Below, piece after piece: positions 59,090-64,000 of a DNA stretch of 64,000 nt. A program made the position numbers and the translations under genes. The stretch is from Pseudoips prasinana (Eukaryota > Arthropoda > Insecta > Lepidoptera > Nolidae), in NCBI GenBank assembly GCA_951640165.1, contig OX621242.1:19151501-19215500 (forward strand), in the 5' to 3' direction. Every line of letters starts with the position of its first letter. The stretch's first letter is position 1. A model generated the notes under the pieces. The model ran no database searches. It had not been told where the DNA came from and was given only the letters and a program-made list of their open reading frames with translations.

Positions 59090-61195
59090 TTGCAATCAAG
59101 TCCTCTTCAACAGTCACAATTAAATTTTAATACAAGTTTACGAGTAGAACCAAATTTTTCGAATACAATGGAACCTCAAACAGAATTCTCGATAACAAAT
59201 GTAGATATTACTAGAAATCCAGACTGTTGTCAAGTAGAGTGCCTTACACAAAACGATGTGCCTGAGAATGACAGTGAAGCAGGAGTAACACAAGAAAAGA
59301 ATTATGAAATAGATAATACTTTCGCTCAAGCTATAGAATATTTTAGTGGCACTGATCCTGTTAAAAGGACTTACATACCTAAACAGAGGTCATCTAGGAA
59401 GTTAGTGTCTATAATTAGCTATATTAATAGTATACTTTTGCCAGTATATGCGAAAAGGGAGACTGATTTTGATACATTACAAACTATTTTATATTGCGCA
59501 GCTTGGACCACCGCTAAACTGAATGGTGCGAAAATCAACATGGTACCAATAGAAAGTAGGAGTAATCAGCGGAACCGTAGTAAACCAAAATGGCAAAAAA
59601 GACTAGAAAATAGAGTAGAAGAATTAAGAGCTAAGATTGGTAGACTTACACAGTACATAAAAGGAAATAGAACTAAAAATGTATGTAAAGCCGCTAAACT
59701 AATAATAGATCAATACACTGTTCATACAACTCATGAAGATTCTAATACAAAACTCTTCCACTTTTTGGACACCCTGAAACCAAAATTAACAGTAGCAACC
59801 GCGCGGTTAAGTAGATATAAAAAATGTACATTGCGTAAAACCCAAAATAGCTTATTTGCCAACAATGAGAAAGTATTTTATAGGAACCTAAAGCAAACCA
59901 CTAGCAACAGAACATCATCAAGTAACCCTCCATTACATTTAGATACCCCCCCTATAAATGAAATTGAAAGGTTTTGGTCTAAAATATGGCAGAACCCAGT
60001 TTCTCATAATACTGAAGCCGAATGGATAACCACTGAAAAATCAAACACTTTAGATAAACAACAGATGCCTTTTGAAAGCATACAAATTCAAGATTTTAAA
60101 CTAGTCATTAATAAATTACACAATTGGAAGGCACCCGGGTCTGACAATCTACATAACTTTTGGTACAAAAGGTTTACAAATTTACATCCAATCATTCTTA
60201 ATAATATCAACAAATTCATAATAAATCCATCAACGATGCCAAATTATCTATTAGAAGGAATAACGTATATGTTACCAAAAGATACTCACGACTCAACCAA
60301 TCCTGCAAAATATAGACCAATAACTTGCTTACAAACCCTCTACAAAATTCTCACCTCTTGTATTAGCCAAGTCATCTACCAACACTTAAATGCTAATAAT
60401 ATTTTAACCGAAGAATAGAAAGGCTGTAGGAAGTTTAGCCAAGGTTGTAAAGAGCAATTAGTAATTGACTCCGTAATACTAAAACAGGTACAACAACGCA
60501 AAAAGGATATAAGTACCATGTACATCGACTACAAAAAGGCATACGACTCAATCCCTCACTCCTGGCTATTAGAAGTCTTACAAATCTATAAAATTCACCC
60601 TCAAATTATTTTATTTCTAGAGACTATAATGAGTAAATGGACTACTCGGTTACGCGTCACTACACCAACAGGTACAGAAGAAACAGAACCAATTAAGATC
60701 TTACGTGGGATATTTCAAGGAGATTCCTTAAGTCCATTATGGTTCTGCTTAGCATTAAACCCTCTCTCCAATCGATTAAACTCATTAAACCCTGGATATG
60801 TTTTAGAATGTAAAGAGTTCTCAAATGACACATCGACTGACAAACAGACTTGCAAAATAAATCACCTCCTGTACATGGATGACATTAAACTATATGCATC
60901 TACGCCCGAAGAATTGATTGAACTTGTAAATGTTACCGAACAATATTCGAAAGACATTACCATGGAATTCGGTATTGATAAATGTAAAATAAACTCAATT
61001 AGAGCAGGCAAGCACTTTGCACATACACACGAATTAGAAACAGGGGAGATAATAAACTCTCTTGATGAAATCGGTACATATAAATATTTAGGTTACTTAA
61101 AATCAAAACTAATCTTACACAAAAATACTAAAACTGAATTAACACAGATTAATATCTATATTGAATACACAACTTTATTCGCGGAATACCATTAA
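59090..61195 (+). pseudogene. Dong/R4 ORF, reverse transcriptase part
   Basis: Frame 59090-61195 with one in-frame TAG at 60416-60418 (NILTEE*KGCRKFSQGCKEQ). Motifs: HNWKAPGSDNLHNFWYK, YRPITCLQTLYKILTSC, YIDYKKAYDSIPHSWL, GIFQGDSLSPLWFCLALNPL and YMDDIKLYAS. The QGDSLSPL..CLALNPLS phrase is characteristic of R2/R4-type enzymes. A frameshift near 61160 moves the reading to the next frame. Confidence 0.8.
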
Positions 61196-62411
61196 AGCAA
61201 TAAATTCATACGCAATCCCGACATTAACTTACTCTTTTGGAGTTATATTTTGGACTAAAACGGAGTTACAAAAATTACAACGTCTCATCAACGTAAACAT
61301 GACTAAATACAGAAAACACCACCCCAGATCCTGTGTACAGCGACTAACACTACCGAGAAAAGAAGGAGGTAGGGGTATAATTGACATCATTAACTTACAT
61401 AACTCACAAGTTAGTAATCTGAGACAGTATTTTTACACCAAAAGTAACACGTCAAATTTACACAGCTCAGTTACCTACAATGACCATAAGCTAACACCAC
61501 TAAATTTATCTTGTAGGACGATGCAAGATAATGAGAAACAAACCGATGTGAAAACCAAAATAGCCCAATGGACTCGGAAATCATTACATGGAAGATATCA
61601 CCAAGCCTTGAGTCAGTCAAACGTCGATAAAGTAGCATCGAACGAATGGCTCATTCGAGGTGATCTCTTTCCAGAAACAGAAGGGTTTATGTTAGCGATT
61701 CAGGATCAAGTCATTGAAACAAGAAATTACCAAAAATATATTATGAAAACAAACATATCAATAGACATTTGTAGGAGGTGCAGTAGTTGCCCTGAAACCA
61801 TCCAACATATCACTGGAGCATGTAAATCTATAGTCCAAACGGATTATAAGCACAGGCATGACCAGGTTGCTAACATTATACACCAACAATTAGCCTGAAA
61901 ATACCAACTACTTACCACTTCACCAGTACCTTATTACAAATACATCCCAGAAACAGTTCTTGAAAATGCTACACATAAGCTTTATTACGACCGCGCCATT
62001 CTTACCGATAGGACCGTCCATTACAATAGACCAGACATAACTTTAATAGATAAAATAAATAGAACTGGATACATAATTGATATAGCTGTGCCTAATACAC
62101 ACAACCTACAAAATACAATAGGTGAAAAACTTGCAAAGTACACTGATCTAAAAACAGAAATAACACGGCTGTGGAAATTGCGGCAAGTCACTATAATTCC
62201 TGTTGTGTTATCAACTTTAGGTGTTATCCCCAATCAACTTCACCATTCACTAAACACATTAGATTTACCTCCGTATACATATAGAAATCTTCAAAAAGCC
62301 GTTATTCTCAACACGTGCAGGATAGTTCGAAAGTTTTTACAGACTAACGAGCAAGAAATGTTACCAACTCGGGCTAGTTCATCACAAGTTAGTACTATCC
62401 CCCTAGGTTAA
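61161..62411 (+). pseudogene. Dong/R4 ORF, CCHC and restriction-like endonuclease part
   Basis: Frame with one TGA at 61896-61898. It first carries the post-RT region, then CRRCSSCPETIQHITGAC (CCHC). After the stop come YYDRAILTDR, RPDITLIDK, IIDIAVPNTHN and EKLAKYTDLKTEI, the PD-(D/E)xK pattern of the restriction-like endonuclease that nicks the target in R2/R4-type LINEs. The C-terminus is at 62411. Confidence 0.8.
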
Positions 62412-62476
62412 CACTTGGCTTTGGCCCGTGTTCTCCTTACGATACCGGTTTAAACCGAGAAACTAAAAAGCAAAAC

Positions 62477-62494
62477 AATAATAATAATAATAAT
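62477..62494. repeat. (TAA)n microsatellite at the Dong 3' junction
   Basis: AATAATAATAATAATAA joins GCAAAAC of the element. The left junction has the same repeat (57812-57828). Confidence 0.9.
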
Positions 62495-62495
62495 A

Positions 62496-62740
62496 TTATT
62501 TTTTTTTTTTGTAACTATATATTTGTAAATGTATAAAATAAGAATAACATGGAATAAAGGACATAATAATATAACTTTATTTTTTCTCTCACACAGAATT
62601 TTGTACATTAAATATACTTAATCTAGGTGTACATTACTAGGTGTAGTTAGGATTAATCTATGTGAGAGACTGGTGTCTGTACTAGGAGACCTGTATGACA
62701 GATCGCCAGTCTCTCCACACTCTGGATAGGTAGATTTCAA
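62496..62740 (-). mobile_element. Poly-A retroposon of unknown family
   Basis: On the minus strand it ends in a poly-A run (poly-T at about 62498-62509). It carries AATAAAG-type signals and a TCTCTCACA...TGTGAGAGA inverted pair (about 62586 and 62662). It lies between the Dong junction and the R1-like fragment. No coding sequence. Confidence 0.45.
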
Positions 62741-62960
62741 TTTTAAGTGAGCTGTTATAATTGATTCCAATAGTAGGTATGGCAAAAGCGCTTAAACGCA
62801 AGGAAGTTGTTCATTGTTGCTACAAGATCCGTATAATAAACTACTCCAGATATTGGTTGCAAGCTGTTTAACATAATATCACGCTGTTTTTGCCAGAGAT
62901 GACACTCCCAAAGTATGTGGTGAGCAGTTTGTCCATATTCGTTACAGGAAATTACAACGC
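62741..62960 (-). mobile_element. R1-like LINE, right part of the split copy
   Basis: Continuation of 57490-57812. It includes TTGATTCCAATAGTAGGTAT and GGCAAAAGCGCTTAAACGCA, matching the start of 18767-19171 in reverse. Confidence 0.75.
62755..62955 (-). pseudogene. R1-like LINE ORF C-terminus with CCHC motif
   Basis: Reads SCNEYGQTAHHILWECHLW, then VYYTDLVATMNNFLAFKRFC and HTYYWNQL, stop at 62755-62757. The Cx4-type C...G....H....C spacing is the post-reverse-transcriptase CCHC of R1-clade LINEs. It identifies the family of the 3' UTR copies at 3005, 18767 and 57490. Confidence 0.7.
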
Positions 62961-63649
62961 CTATGAAAAATAGGAACCTTCTTGTATTTGTATAGTTTGT
63001 AAGTACATGTGCATAATTGTAACTTTTTAAAATAAGTAGGGTAAGTCCTGTAAGTACAAGCTACGTATAATAGACATGATAGTGTATAAAAAATAACCCG
63101 CACTCCCCGTACCCGTACACTCGTACCCTATAAATTTTACAAGGATGCAATTATTTATATGTATCTATCGATTAATTAACAAAACTCAATAATAATTCGT
63201 CTCTTTAAAAATATCTATATAAACATAAAACTGTGAAATCTATCGCTAGATACACTATTGTTCGTGAGGATTGGTGGAAAGTTTCTTCATCTCTTTAACA
63301 CAATTCGCATATTCTCAATTTAACATTCGAAAGAGTAGTCCATCGATTAATAAATTTTCGAAGAATCGTTCAGTCGAAGCAGCGTTTGGCGAGAAAAGGT
63401 CGTTTTGCAATAAATTCCCTTCGAACAATCGTTCACTCGAATTTCGGTTCATCGAACATATGCCTCTCGCTACTACGTTACGGACCCCCGCCGATAAGCT
63501 CCGAACTGACTTATCTAATTTTCGAGTTCTCTTGCTTACACTATAATGGAGGATGTTGGTGTGATCCATCGAAATAGAAACAATATATTCTGATATATTC
63601 ACAAATTACATAATGTTTATATGAGAAACCCCCTGTAGCACGGGAATTT
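62961..63649. other. No supported gene
   Basis: Frames of 91-95 codons overlap on both strands at 63271-63602 (plus reading contains KRSFCNKFPSNNRSLEFRF). No domain is recognisable and both strands are open at once, so I leave them uncalled. Confidence 0.35.
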
Positions 63650-63880
63650 GTACAAACATGCTATTCACGGCCAGAGAATTGTAGAGAGGAGCAGTCGGGG
63701 GCAATATAGGCCATGGGGTAAAAGTTTATTCCCGCGTTCCCGGGGCTCCCTTCGTAGGCGCCAAAAGAAGTACACGGCAAGTTACGTTTAGTCGGTGAGC
63801 GTGCGACATAGCCACCCTTGGTTACCTTTAGCGGGTAGGATGCGTAGGCATTCCCCCTGCCTTATAAAAAAGCTGCAGAT
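63650..63880 (+). mobile_element. Poly-A retroposon 3' end, GC-rich, plus copy
   Basis: Relative of 57172-57410 in the opposite orientation: CGCGTTCCCGGGGCTCCC, GGCGCCAAAAGAAGTACACG, and GGCATTCCCCCTGCCTTATA followed by AAAAAA. The tail is short. The sequence to 64000 has nothing else recognisable. Confidence 0.55.
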
Positions 63881-64000
63881 GGAAAAGTAAACCCAGACTG
63901 AGAAAAACTGGGTCAAAGTTGAAATAGTGCCGTTGAGGTACTCGCGAAGCTACTATCTTAACTACTGCGCGACATGTGCAGTCTAACATTAAAAAAAAGA

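Larger units (their letters stand above)
57829..62476 (+). mobile_element. Dong/R4-clade LINE in TAA repeats
   Basis: About 4.65 kb between (TAA)n on the left (57812-57828) and on the right (62477-62494). The coding parts are N-terminal Myb-like domains, reverse transcriptase, a CCHC motif and a restriction-like endonuclease, the single-ORF plan of R2/R4-type LINEs. Dong elements are known to insert into TAA repeats, which fits exactly. At least four lesions break the ORF, so it is dead. Confidence 0.85.

Noticed and set aside
63271..63602. 91- and 95-codon ORFs on opposite strands
   Set aside because: Both strands open at once, no recognised motif, no neighbouring gene features.

Overview
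The window reads as AT-rich arthropod nuclear DNA, most likely from a moth or butterfly. That is inferred from its repeat content: RTE elements ending in a GAT-type microsatellite, a Dong/R4-type LINE sitting in TAA repeats, CR1-like and R1-like LINEs, a BEL/Pao LTR element, a Penelope-like element, and tRNA-type SINEs. I found no host protein gene, rRNA or free-standing tRNA gene that I can support. Every long reading frame belongs to a mobile element.

Layout. Positions 1-4984 hold SINE and LINE fragments in otherwise featureless AT-rich DNA. Positions 4985-23076 (copy 1) and 23765-43671 (copy 2) are two direct copies of one block of roughly 14-15 kb. They are separated by a 0.7 kb spacer that carries a 19-bp-type tandem repeat and a GC-rich segment. 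Both copies share a Ty3/gypsy integrase relic, several MITEs and SINEs. They differ by about eleven insertions. Copy 1 alone has a Penelope-like snapback element, a CR1-like LINE with one stop codon, a CR1-like tail, an R1-like poly-A retroposon and a full-length RTE with an open ORF. Copy 2 alone has a 5'-truncated CR1-like LINE, a poly-A retroposon, an RTE-derived SINE, a 5'-truncated RTE and an intact BEL/Pao element with identical 175-bp LTRs. For most of these the other copy shows the empty site, so boundaries and target-site duplications can be read directly.

Positions 43835-48520 hold an almost complete CR1-like LINE on the minus strand (an ORF1 candidate and ORF2). Positions 48900-57800 are a mosaic of SINEs, foldback MITEs, an RTE-derived SINE split by a CR1-like fragment, and R1-like 3' ends. 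Positions 57829-62476 hold a Dong/R4-clade LINE with Myb-like, reverse transcriptase and restriction-like endonuclease parts. It lies between TAA repeats inside an older R1-like fragment and is broken by several lesions. The last 1.5 kb contains another poly-A retroposon end.

The parts do not form a pathway. Likely autonomous drivers are the RTE at 19454-22639, the BEL/Pao at 36408-42643 and, nearly, the CR1-like LINE. The short RTE-like SINEs carry RTE head and tail sequence and are probably mobilised by RTE proteins (inference). The block duplication is either a real tandem segmental duplication or two haplotypes placed side by side by the assembler; sequence alone cannot decide.
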